DNA from: Coprinellus micaceus | Taxonomy: Eukaryota > Basidiomycota > Agaricomycetes > Agaricales > Psathyrellaceae | NCBI GenBank assembly: GCA_951394405.1 | Contig: OX596337.1 | Location: 620,001 to 684,000, forward strand | Reading direction: 5' to 3' | DNA length: 64,000 nucleotides | In this document: positions 47,097 to 57,954 of the stretch, piece after piece | How positions within the stretch are numbered: position 1 is the stretch's first letter | Layout of the letters: each line of letters starts with the position of its first letter | Notes under the pieces: generated by a model | Told to the model about the DNA's origin: nothing | Database searches by the model: none | What the model saw: only the letters and a program-made list of their open reading frames with translations | Position numbers and translations under genes: made by a program

Positions 47097-48120
47097 TTCG
47101 CGTTCCTTGTTAGGCTCGAATGTTGTGGTGGGGTCGTCATTGCAGGGGAGTGGCGCGATGCCTGGCCAAAGTGAGTTGTGACTGTTTTAATTGTACCAGC
47201 TCTACTGACTCTTTCGAACCAGTTTATGACCCTTCCCTCGCCCAACACATGTCGGCGAATTCTCATGCCTGAAGCGCTGGACGCCTCACCCGGAGCGCGA
47301 TACCCCACCAACTTAACTCATCCATCACTATTTATAGGCTCAGGACGTCGCCCATATTCGCTCGTCCCATCTAAACCACCACACGACCTGTTGTCACGAA
47401 ATCATCATGCCTCATATGCAAGCATCATTGCCATTGTCCCAGTCCCCGCATTGCCAGCACGTTCAAAACCCCTCCCATCGATCCTATGCAGCATTGTTTT
47501 GTAGCGTTCGCCCTCCTCGCCTTTCTCTCTGTCAGCTAGGCAGCACTGGCATCTGTTGTATTAGCTCCTCTCCTATACCTATCTTGTGTGCATCCCTTCA
47601 CGGCATTCGAGCGTCCTTCACTCGCTGTTTGTCCCCTGCAACATATCTATCCATTGTACTTGTACATGCATGCATTTCAACTTGTACCTTACCGGCAAAT
47701 AAATTATGTATAACTTCGGATATGTCTTGGGCCAATAATCCTTTCCCCCGCTCGTGGGCATCAGGGCTCCCTCATATTTTGCATTTAGAACTCGACCACC
47801 TAGTCCTAGGTCTGTGCTGAGCCTCTCTTCGCGTTTGTACCACCAAACACGGACCGAAGCAAGGGGCTTGCTCCCAACCTAACTTGGTCCCCACCTCAGG
47901 CACCAGCAAGGAGTCCCAAAATGGAGAAATTGGAGTCACGTGAAAATCGATCTGAACTCCGGCCTGCAGTCTGTATTACTTACTCAGCTGTCATCCCCCT
48001 CTCATTACACCACCATGCCTCCACCCCAGCCGCCTCTTCCACCATTATGAGAGCTCCTATACCCCTCGCCTTCATTAGGAAGACCATGGCCGCACCGTGC
48101 GATCCAGACGCCACAGACTC
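47097..48120. other. Intergenic region
   Basis: About 1 kb of gene-free sequence after the polyglutamine gene. No supported gene; a relic of an F-box gene begins at its right end. Confidence 0.4.
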
Positions 48121-48300
48121 CTCGAGAAGCTAAGGCTGCATCACTTCTCGCGGCAAGGCCACAGGCCCCTCCTCGAAGCCTTGTTGTGGGACGTCCCTGC
48201 TTTGGAGAACTGACCGCCACTATCGAACTTTCCAAGTCGACTAAACGCGAGAAGCCCCTAGAAGTCTCGCTGGACCTCGAATTTGCATGGGTCACCAACA
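48121..48300 (+). pseudogene. Relic of an F-box paralog (exon 2 fragment)
   Basis: 48121-48210 reads LEKLRLHHFSRQGHRPLLEA then LLWDVPALEN, matching LAKLELHYVSRKSHERLLET and FWDVPAWND in copy D (51025-52331). A frameshift at about 48208-48212 then moves the homology to another frame: LTATIELSKSTKREKPLEVS and LDLEFAW, matching LSAIVGNAKSRKPEKLQEVS and LALEF. No first exon or F-box is detectable upstream. It is a truncated, frameshifted copy lying on the same strand just upstream of the PEF copy 2/F-box copy D module. Confidence 0.75.
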
Positions 48301-49055
48301 ACTCACGTCGCGGCTCTCGACCCCAGTCCGGGCCTCGACCTACCTCCCCTCATTGCCTCTCGTCGACCTCCTCTTTACAACTCCCCACCCTGGTATCCTG
48401 GTTGCATGACTTGCATCGCTAAGGCGTCGGCGTCTCCTACTCAGCCCTGATCCATCGCAGGCTAGCTGCGATGACCCATGGTGATTCCCTGCTGTCCGCC
48501 AACTATCTTTTCGACCATCCAGCCACCTTACCGTACAGCAAACCTTACCGAGGTGTGTTTGCGTGAGGCCCTGGAGATGTCGTGGATATTCCAAACGGAG
48601 GAGAATTGCCGACAATCTAAGGGGTGGTAATCGGACCAAATGTCCGACAGGTACTGAACAGCCTCTACCTCTTTTCAGGCGCTTAACTTTGGCTTAACTT
48701 GACAAACCAACGGGAAGTCCACACCATATGGGCCTCGTGACGCCCCAATGAAGCCCTCTCTGGCGATATGTTCCAATGGTTGCAGTAATACTCCCATCCG
48801 TGCCAAAACATGTGTAAGGCACAGCTGAACAGCAGACCCCGATATGGTCGTGCATAAATGTCATTGTCAACAACACAAGCAGCAGTCTCCCCCTCGGACT
48901 GGTGATCATATAGTCACCCTGTTAAGCTGAGTAGGGGGCTGTGGCTTGGCTGATTCTCGGTGCTGAATGTATAAAATCTGTGTTACTCGTTGGGTAAAGC
49001 GGCTGTCGTCCTACCAATCCCTTTCTTGAGTGCATCCCGTTCAGTGACCACTGCA
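48301..49055. other. Intergenic region
   Basis: About 750 bases between the F-box relic and PEF copy 2. No gene or repeat supported. Confidence 0.4.
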
Positions 49056-50738
49056 ATGTCTCCACCTGTTCGGAGGGGCCCAAAATCAGTAGGTTTCGAA
49101 TCGCCCTCCTTTAGTCAAAATCCTTTAAACTCACAGCTCCCGTAGAGCAGATCATCGTCGTTAGCGTCCTTCTATAACGTTCGTGGAAGTCCTTTCATGA
49201 CCTGCCAACGCGCTGACTGCGATTCAGTACGGACCACCTGAAACCGATGGATATGTGGTGAGCCCTTCTCTGCTCTCGACCAATACCACATAGGAGAGCT
49301 CATGGAGCCACCAGGGGAGTTTGGCTGGCGAATCTACAACCTCTGTAGGATGCCCTTCTTCTTGATTTTGGCAGGTCAATAACCTCGTCTAAGGAATGGA
49401 GTCGGCTCCCAACGCCGGTAGGCTGATTTCACTCTCCAACCGTCTGGCATGAGCTGACTGGCATATTGAATTGGCAGAGATCCAGAGAAGGGACCCCCAT
49501 GCCATCCCCAGCCTCAGGGCCTCCGAGAACACACCGTGCACCACAGCGGAAGGGTCCAAAGTATAGCAGAAGGGTCCACCACAACGCGGAAGCTACCGCT
49601 CGGCCACATGCCGCTCAGACCTTCTTGCCGATCCCATTGGTCGCACAGAGGCCCGTAAGTTTCGCTTACGCCAATACAGGAACAGCCGCTGGCCTTAAGG
49701 TACGTCGACTCTTCTCACTCTTGTCCTTGTCCAGGCTCAGGGGATGTTGATGCCCTGTAGCAAGTCAGATTCAACACAAATGCTGTGGCAATTTGGCCGA
49801 GGGCGAAGCCAGAGTACGAAGTTATCCCTTTTGGGGATGATCCCGAGTATGGATACATTATTTCGAGGCTGTGTCCTGGGCGCCTATCTGACATCGAGTA
49901 TCAGGATCTGGGGGGCATTCCTCGCAGCGGATAGAGATAGATCGGGTCTCATTGGCCCCAAGGAACTGCGCAAGTCCTTATCTTTTTGACTGTGCGAACG
50001 CGCATCTGACCCTTCTTAAACGCTGCACAGGAACTGCGCTTGTGAATAGCCCGTGGAATAAGCGTTTGTATTCGGTCATTCCAGCCAAGCGTGTCAACCA
50101 CTGACCATGGGTCTGTAGCGTTCGAACCCACGACGATAGATATGCTAATAAACATATTCGTGAGCGCGCCCGCTGGCTTTTGTAGTCCCACAGTACACTG
50201 ACAAGATGGTATAATCAGGACCTGAACAACAATAAAGCAATCGGTTTCAAGGAGGTGTGAATTCCCCGCCTGTGGTTTCCTCAGCTTGCTTGACCGAAAA
50301 TCTCCCGTAGTTTGTGGGATTGTCGAAATATGTCAAGGTGCGCGAATCCAACGCCAGAAAGACCCGCCTTCGCGCCGCTCACCCATCCTTCAACCACCGT
50401 CACAGGAATGGAGAAACGAATTCGAGAAGGCAGACCGAAATCAGTCGGGCAGTATTGGCGCCAAAGAATTGAAGAGGGCATTGGCGCGATTCGGGTAGGC
50501 CCTTTCCCTCCCCCCTCACACGAACACCACTCACCTACCTCACCAGATATAAACTCCCTCTCAAAATCGTCAAAATGCTCCACCATAAGCATGGTTCGTC
50601 CTGCTCTTCTGGATCCTGCACGCCCGCACCATGCTGACTTGTATCCAATAGCAAGTCAACCCTACCCAAAGGAAGGCGAATACGGCATAACCTTTGACCA
50701 GTTTATTCGCCGTTCAGAATCTCGTAAGGACGTTTGAG
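49056..50738 (+). CDS. Penta-EF-hand protein, copy 2, C-terminally frameshifted
   Basis: Paralog of the PEF gene at 31908-33521, exon for exon. Start tentatively ATG 49056 (MSPPVRRGPKS). Exons: YGPPETDGYV, GSLAGESTTSVG, HELTGILNWQRSREGTPM with a linker, QVRFNTNAVAI...GDDPE, and EF-hand 1 IWGAFLAADRDRSGLIGPKE. A GC donor (49970, gcaagt) follows where copy 1 has gtgcgt, then TALVNSPWNKPFEPTTIDML, DLNNNKAIGFKEFVGLSKYV, EF-hand 3 EKADRNQSGSIGAKE, FGYKLPLKIVKMLHHKH and EGEYGITFDQFI. Here a net loss of 11 bases relative to copy 1 shifts the frame, giving RRSESRKDV and a stop at 50736-50738. The lost end is still readable further on (EQFNGPRDRR...NFVLAAVSTL, to about 50820). It may be a truncated protein lacking the last EF-hand (the dimerisation hand) or an early pseudogene. 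Confidence 0.72.
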
Positions 50739-51024
50739 CAATTCAATGGACCCCGCGATCGGCGACATAAGTCCGATTTCGAGAATTTCGTCCTCGCCGC
50801 TGTTAGCACCTTGTGTCTGTAGTAGTTTTTAGTCGCTATATTAATTTGTGTTTTCAGCGTTGGTCTGAAAATCCCACATGTATCCGATCCCAACCCCAGC
50901 TTGTCTGAAATTGAATCCCAGAAATGGATATCAATCAACCACGTGAAAGGGTCGGAGCCTGAAATCGCTGTCAAAGCCCCTGGGCCACTTGTCTGGTTCT
51001 CCCCTCCCCACCACCTCCGAGTCC

Positions 51025-52331
51025 ATGCCCGCACCTCAGGTGGCCCCACTCAACACAACGGTCATTCACCTGCCCCCTGAAATTGTCGACAAAATTGCCT
51101 CCCAACTTTCCCATGGCTCAGATTCAACGGAGGCCATGCAGCAATGTATCCTCGTCTCTCGGTCGTTCCGAGACCATTTTCAGCCTTTGTTGTTCAGCTA
51201 CGTTTCTCTATCAGATGGGATAAGGGGCGCTGAGGAGTTGGCTGCCAAATCCCAACGAAAAGCTTCGCTCTTTTACCAGACTATTTCCCAGCGACCCGAT
51301 CTAGCGCAGCATGTCAAAACCCTCGGTCTTGTCCTGGGGACCGAGTGTCAGAACGAAACTATACCAAGGATCCTCGGATCCCTGCCATACGTAGCAAGAT
51401 TCATCATATACGGCGTTAGTCAAGCTGCGAGGTGGACTCAGTTAACTCCATCCATGAAAACTGCAATTACCACAATCACTCGCCTGCCCAGCCTTCGTAG
51501 CTTCAAAGTCACTGGATTCCCCACTATTTCGGCTACCCTTCTACGCGCAAACTGCCATCTCGACGAACTCGTCGTCGCTAATGTCGGAATCATCTGCGTT
51601 GATGAGCCCAACAGTGACTTTGGGGAACCGCCTGCTACGGAGATACCGACAGCCTACTTCACCAGCGTCCGAGATCTGACATCCATCCATTTACCAATAC
51701 TCGGAAAGCAACATTGGCTTTTGGCTGCCGTCGAAGGGGCAAGTACTTCGGGCATGCTTCGAAGCTTGTCGATTATGCCCATTTTCATGAAGCCTCCAGG
51801 TTAGTATTTCCCGGTTTGCAGTCCCAGGTACCCGTGCTCACCCGCACTACCACCCTAGGTTTTGAGATCGGCGAGACTCCATTCGGAGAGCCAGTTGACC
51901 TTAGCGGTGCCTCAAGTCTTTCAATATTGCATCTCAGGTGTACCGACGGCTCAGAATCGTCGGACGGCACCGCTGAGCTAATATTTGGGGCCTTTTGCCA
52001 GTACATCAGCAGCACCCTCGCAACGGTGAAGGAAGATTCAGTGCTCGCAAAGTTGGAGCTGCACTACGTCTCTCGGAAAAGCCACGAGCGCCTCCTCGAA
52101 ACCTCGTTTTGGGACGTTCCGGCTTGGAACGACTTGTCTGCGATTGTCGGCAATGCCAAGTCGAGGAAACCAGAAAAACTCCAGGAGGTCTCGCTGGCTC
52201 TTGAGTTCGACCGGATCCCGGAGGACGAGCAAGCACTGGCCTCCTCAACCATCAAAGGCTTGGTGCTGCAGAGCGCACCTAACCTCAGCGTCACAGTGTC
52301 CTTTGACTCCCCATATTCCCCAGACGAATAA
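51025..52331 (+). CDS. F-box protein, local family copy D
   Basis: ATG chosen at 51025 (MPAPQVAPLNTTVIHLPPEI); an in-frame ATG-like start at 50989 would add 12 residues. F-box: IHLPPEIVDKIASQLSHGSD, QQCILVSRSFRDHFQPLLF. Body: VLGTECQNETIPRILGSLPY, TRLPSLRSFKVTGFPTISAT, EIPTAYFTSVRDLTSIHLPI. Exons 51025-51799 and 51859-52331; the 59-nt intron gttagt...ccctag follows SIMPIFMKPPG in phase 1, as in copy C. Exon 2: EIGETPFGEPVDLSGASSLS, ending VTVSFDSPYSPDE. No defect. Its 5' neighbour is PEF copy 2 on the same strand, the mirror of the PEF copy 1/F-box copy C pair. Confidence 0.84.
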
Positions 52332-52571
52332 GCTGGGCATATTCGAAGCCCCACCTCAACCATAGTCTTACATGTAGCCCGACTGACTTGCCGCAGTCTC
52401 CCCGGTTTCTGCTACGCGCTCGGATGTGCGCCACTTTTGGGTTGGCCAATACCTCTTGCTCATATCAGTTCTGCGCTTGCCAAGCACGTATTTCAGCTAC
52501 TCCAGGCAGTGGCTTTTCAAGAAACCTGTAATTTAGTCTATATAAATGAATACGAACGAATCGAGGTACCT

Positions 52572-54051
52572 TCAAATTCCATAGCCCGTGTTCGCAAGCA
52601 CAGGATCTCGAAGGGATTGCAAAATGTCAGCAATCTCTTGCACAGACGCGAGGTCCACCCGCTTGGCCCTGCAGAGCTTTAAAAACGGCTCTGAGCCCTC
52701 GCCAGACGTCTCTGCACGTTCCAAGACAGTCTTCCAATCCTTCAAACCAAGTTATTGCTTCAAATTGTGGATCTTCGCACAAAGAACTTTGTGAGGGTAG
52801 TCGGGGTGTTTCCACGCCGCCTTTTGACACTGGGGTGGAAATGTAAAGAAACTGAAGGGGTGAGGAGCGAAGCGATTGACACACCTCCTCTCCGCAGTAC
52901 CTCACAACGCTGCACTTGCTACACAAACGGGTGGTGACGCCCTCTCTGTTTGATTTGCACGTCAGATTCAGGCAACCGCCGCTTCGAACTTGGTACATGT
53001 GAGAAAGCGCATCTTCAACTTCGTTCAAAGGACCCGGGATTGTATCGGCGGCGTCCATGCTTTGACCAGGAGGAAGGTATGGTTCTCCGGTCTTTGGGTG
53101 GAATTCAAACTTGCAGAGATCCCTCAGAATGGCGGTTCCAGCACGAAGCTCGTCATGTGGGGATCTATCGGCAACCAGACCCCACAATTTGTCCAGAATT
53201 GGGTACGCCTGCGCCTTTTTATACACTAACATGTTGAGAAAGTGACCAGAGTAGTTGTGCGTGAGGTGTGCGCCTAGGAAGAGATGTATGAATTTTGCGC
53301 GCTCAAGATGGAGGGTGGCCGCGGGGTCGTCGGGGTTCTTGGCGTAGGACACCATTGCTTCTTCGAGGTAATGAAGGGGGCGCTCCAGGTTGAAGACGTA
53401 GTCCGGTGCACGGAAGGTTGCCTCGGCAAATGGCTGGTAGAACTCCACCAAGGCAGCGGCCACTAAATACACACCATCTCCTCCAGGCTCCATGATCCAC
53501 AACTGGAGGCCATCAACTGAGTCGGTAGGTCCATAAGGCAGCAGGTCCTCGGGCGAGGCTGGCCAAGGCGGGATGACGTTCGCCTCGCTGGGCTGTCCGA
53601 GTTTGAACTTGGACTTGGTGGTTCCCCGAAGGATTGCGCAGACCCATGCGCCGATATTGAATACAACTCGCATAAGTCTGGCATTTTCGTGGGGAGCATA
53701 CGGGCTTTCCTTCCCACTGAAGTGTTGCATGAATACCACCGGGTTTTGGAGGTCGCATCGGCAGTTGCACAGGTCCTTCACCATAGCTGCGTGCTCAGCG
53801 CCGGTTTGCTTGCGGGTCAGAAATCTGATTGCGGCTCTCAGAAACTTAGGATGCGACTTTGCGAGCTTGTGTTGGTCGTTGGGTGTCCGAGTGCACGAGT
53901 TGAATGCATCGGTAAGTCTGTCCCCTGCGGTACACATCCGCAAATGACAGGCCGAGTGTGTGCTAGATGGGTTTTCCATTGCCGAAGTCAAGTATTGGAT
54001 GGCAGAATCTAGCGACATCGCAATACCCGGGGATGGGTGAATCGAAAACAT
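52572..54051 (-). CDS. MYND zinc-finger protein with in-frame TAA before a conserved-looking tail
   Basis: Starts at ATG 54049-54051 (MFSIHPSPGIAMSLDSAIQYL). A helical N-terminal region of about 370 residues (ARLMRVVFNIGAWVCAILRG, LHYLEEAMVSYAKNPDDPAA) precedes the MYND finger GGCLNLTCKSNREGVTTRLC, SKCSVVRYCGEE. After an intron (gtgtgt...ccccag) it continues CQKAAWKHPDYPHKVLC, completing the Cys/His ligands. The frame then reads AKIHNLKQ and TAA (52752-52754). Directly downstream in the same frame is LGLKDWKTVLERAETSGEGS, EPFLKLCRAKRVDLASVQEI, ADILQSLRDPVLANTGYGI with stop at 52572. That tail looks like genuine coding sequence, so the gene is either broken by a nonsense change, read through, or spliced differently. 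MYND fingers bind Pro-rich peptides. Confidence 0.72.
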
Positions 54052-54447
54052 GTCGAGCAACGGCGCTGGCAATTCGATCTGATGATTGCATTGAATGAAG
54101 ACGATGAGTAATCAGACTGCATATATGTATAGTTACTTACCTACTTCGAGTGGATCCTCTGCAACTCAGGGCATCTAATTGTGCGACGTGGGAGGGAGCA
54201 AGGGAGAAATGCGGCTCAGCCACGGTTTCGGACCCACGGCCAAATAACGCGTAAACAAATGCGTCGCGCTCTGCCCCTGATTGCCAGGGCCAATTACAAA
54301 TACAGGAAGCGAACCCAGGGACATCGCCCTGCAGATGGGCTCTAACCAGCTGAAGATATAGTGTACAAGAGATATCGTGACACAGGTACGAATATCGAAT
54401 CGCAGGCAGCAGCACGGGGACAGATATGCGAGATCGCGCCGTGTCAT
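54052..54447. other. Short intergenic region
   Basis: About 400 bases between the MYND start and the P450 stop. An open stretch on the minus strand (54415-54137) has no motif. Promoter of the MYND gene expected here. Confidence 0.35.
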
Positions 54448-56991
54448 TTACTCCATCTTAACCCACAAGCCACCCTGTCGAAGGGTCAACCATCCTGCCA
54501 TTTAAACGCCAATGAATACCCTCACCTGAACATAGAGAGTCAGATGGGACCTTGGCTTAACCTTTTCCCTCCTGATCAGAGGGTTCAAGCTCTTCGACCA
54601 CTCGGCAGGGGGTTTGTCTTCTTCCTTGAGCACATCGGCTGAAAGAGATACGGACGAAAAATTCTGGAGCAACCTGACGAGGAAGAACGACGCTTCGTTA
54701 TAGGCGAACTGAGGGTCGTTGATGTTCGTTAGAAAGGCCGTACGTGTACGATGGGGATGATCATACCTGTTGCCCGAGGCAAATCCGGGGACCGGCGTTG
54801 AATGGTAGGAAGATGAACGGATTAGGGGTCAAGTACTTGTGAAGACGCTCGTCAAGGAAGCGGTCGGGATCGAATTCAAGCGCTATAGGCCAGGTCAGCA
54901 CGACCGCGGAAGTGGACAGAAAGGGATGTCGTTACCATCTGGACCCCATAGATCCTGTCGGCGGTGCATAACGAAGGGAGCATACGGGACCCTCACGTCT
55001 TCCGGAACGTAAATTGGCTTCTCTCCCGGAATGCGAGGCTTCAGGATGGTTGGCGACTTCGAGACCCTAATGTTAAACGGACTAGATAGGAATGGCATTA
55101 GCGAGGGGATGGCAGAGACGCAGAAAACGTACACAGGAGTGTATAGCCGGAGAGTCTCTGCGCAAGGTGTGAACCGTCGATATTTTCGCAATGGTAAGGA
55201 AAGACATACCGTTGAGGACGGCGCGTAGGTATTTCATTTCTCGGAAGTCTTCATAGGAAGGCTTGCCAGTCGGTCCAATGCGCGACATAATCTCTTCCCG
55301 CAAACGGGAAAGGACAGGGGGGTTCTCCGCCAGCATGTAAAGCGTGAAGGTGAGGAGACATGCAGTCTGTAGAGCAGGTCAGCAGGAACCCACGTGCCCG
55401 TTCGATGAGACTTACGGTATCTCGGCCAGCGACCAGAAGGTTCATGACCTCGTCACGAAGAATAATAGGGTCTGTGTTGAATGTCATTCTCAGCTGTATT
55501 TGAGGATGCACGATGTGGTGCACAACACACCTTCGGTCGAGTTTACTAAGTTCTCGAGGAGCGTTTCCTCGTCCTTCTCTGTCACGACGGACGACTCCCT
55601 CTTATTTCTGACTGCGGCAGCTACTATCGGGTCGAGAAACTCGTGCACGACCTTCATGTGCTGCTTCAGCTCGTCCTTCCAAAATGAAAGCAACGGCCAG
55701 TGGTCGCCGAAGCGCAGACGGAAGGCAGTGATGTCTTGGGACAGAGAGAAGGCCTTGATGAATTTCGATGTAGCGAGCTCTCGGTGAGATGAACTCTTCC
55801 CACTCTGGTGGTTGTGTGGGTATGGCAAGCCCTCTGACAACGACTTAACATTATGGCCAAGGAGGAACTCTGTCGCGGAATCCAGCGTGAAACGAGCAAC
55901 AACGTCCTACGCCAGGGATAAGGGTCTCGGGTCAGGCGCTAGAGAATGAAATGCTGACCTGGAAGTCGACGGGGAATCCTTCCGCGAATCTGGCTTGCAT
56001 TTGCCGGATTGCGTCTCCGGCGTGACGATCGAAGAGGTCGAAATGGCTGATACGATCCTTGGTGAAGAAAGGGCGCGTCATTGCCCTGTGGAACCTTCAC
56101 AATGACATGTCAGATGTGACGTCGCCTCCAATAAGGTTTGACTTACTTCCAAAGTTCCCCTGAAAGTGGGATGGTATGAGATGGACTGGCACGAGACGAA
56201 ACTCATTAGGCGCACCATCCGCGGCGAACACGCCAGTCCCCAAGAGCGGGTAGAGCTGCCTTCGTTGTTCAGGTCCTAGTTGGAGTCATAAGGGAGAGGT
56301 GGGGGCGATAGACATCAGACGCCTTACCCTTTTCGAACTCGTTGAACTGTGTTGCTAGCACTGCCTACAGACTCATCACAACCAGCTGATTCGAAGGTCT
56401 CGTCTGACTCGTACCTTGATATACTCGGGATCCGAGGTTACGATCTATTGAGAAAATCGGAGACGAAATCAGCACGACTGCCCGAAGATGTCTCCATGAT
56501 GGACAGAAAGAAAATCCTACCCTGTTCTCAAAGAACACGCGTCCGTTGAGGGTGTAGCCCAACTTCTTACAGATCTGTTCCAGGGTGTCCGCTGAGAGAG
56601 AGAGCACCATTCGTGGTATGGGTCAACACGAAGCGTCTCGCAGCAACCCAAGGCCAGGCGCACCAGGGTAACCAACCGCCACTTCCTTCCCGCTGTTAAT
56701 GACGAAACCCAGCCCTCCCGGGAGGCCGTATTGGTCAGGGATTGCTGGAGGAAGCACTGCGCCGTAACGTGCAGCACCGCGACTATCCTTGAAGAGCTGC
56801 CATTGAACTTTGGCAGTCAGAGCAACGGGCAAACTGAGGACGATTGCGACCGGAATCGCCCAGTCAGGAAGGTCGATGTCGGTGTGCGAGCGAGCGAGGG
56901 TGCCAAGCACATAGGTCAGAAGAGGAGGCGCAACGAGTTTCGGCAGGCGCTGGGACAGATAGATGATGCCTGGGGGGACGTCGATGGCCAT
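54448..56991 (-). CDS. Cytochrome P450, CYP63-like
   Basis: Membrane-anchored haem monooxygenase, probably ER. ATG at 56989-56991 ([20 protein letters not shown]) with hydrophobic anchor [18 protein letters not shown]. Many small introns (about a dozen) join: [74 protein letters not shown] and [21 protein letters not shown]-helix region: [13 protein letters not shown] then [16 protein letters not shown] (AGRDT-T). K-helix: [14 protein letters not shown] (ExxR). Then [44 protein letters not shown]. Haem loop [15 protein letters not shown] with Cys ligand. The last intron gives [11 protein letters not shown]. All landmark motifs are present and in frame, so the gene looks functional. CYP63 relatives oxidise alkanes, fatty acids and aromatics; the substrate here is unknown. 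Confidence 0.87.
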
Positions 56992-57954
56992 CGCGCTCGC
57001 GAAACAGCGGGTGGTCAAGATATTAGATAAAGGCTACATCGTTATTGGCGTTCAACATATGTATATGTCCTATACTGGGTGCGAAATGGAGTGTGGGAGG
57101 GCCAAGCGTGCCGTCATGGGACCTAAATCACTCGGATCAGAAGTCCCACCCGGAATAACCGGGAGGCGATGCTCTGGGCGCTTAATTGTTCGAAGACGCT
57201 TCCGGACGCGCAGCAACTGCGCAGGGCAAATATGGGGTCGAAGTATGCGCGTTTGGAACACGCAAATGCACAGTATCTTGACCCCTCCTCACCCTCGCGG
57301 TGATGGTGCTGTCTGTAAACCAAAAATTTGCCGTTCATCCGAAGACATCACCAGGTGAATAGTACGTGAGCTCTCTGACAGATATCATGATTCGGGCCGC
57401 CCGTCTAGAATGAACCCGCCCCAAGGGCAGTCTCATCTAGGTGCCCTGGAGATGTTGGGACCACCACGATCGTCGGTTACTACTACTGGCCCAGCGAATC
57501 TTCGCAGCAGTGCGGGATGGTAGTCGACCGGGGGCGCGGGCGGTAGCTACGCATCGAGGATGCTATATCCAGGAAGTAGTACATCGTTTTTACGGATTTC
57601 CAAAGGATCGCGTCACTAGAAAGAGGATATCCACAATGTCATGATGACGGTTCTCTGATGCCTGATTAAGGGGCACAGGTCAATGGGCGCTTATCCGCTG
57701 ATCAGTAGATCCAGGCGTCGCACAGAAGGTGAGTGGCAGGCAATCCAAAGTCAATCACAGGGAACCGATCAAAGGTAACTTAGGCCGGGGGCTCATTACG
57801 AGCGCTATGAGACCGGATTACGAACTTCTAGCAGAAAACTCCGACCTACGTAGGTGCCCGTGACGCCCGTTATCGAGCTAAGGAGGCGATAAATACCAGA
57901 GACAGTGTGAATGTGCACCAGTGGACCTTTAGGTTTCCCATTATCAACTTCGGT
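56992..57954. other. Divergent intergenic region
   Basis: About 960 bases between the P450 (-) and the first tandem hydrolase (+). No gene supported. It may hold a shared divergent promoter; no obvious paired motif was seen. Confidence 0.4.
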
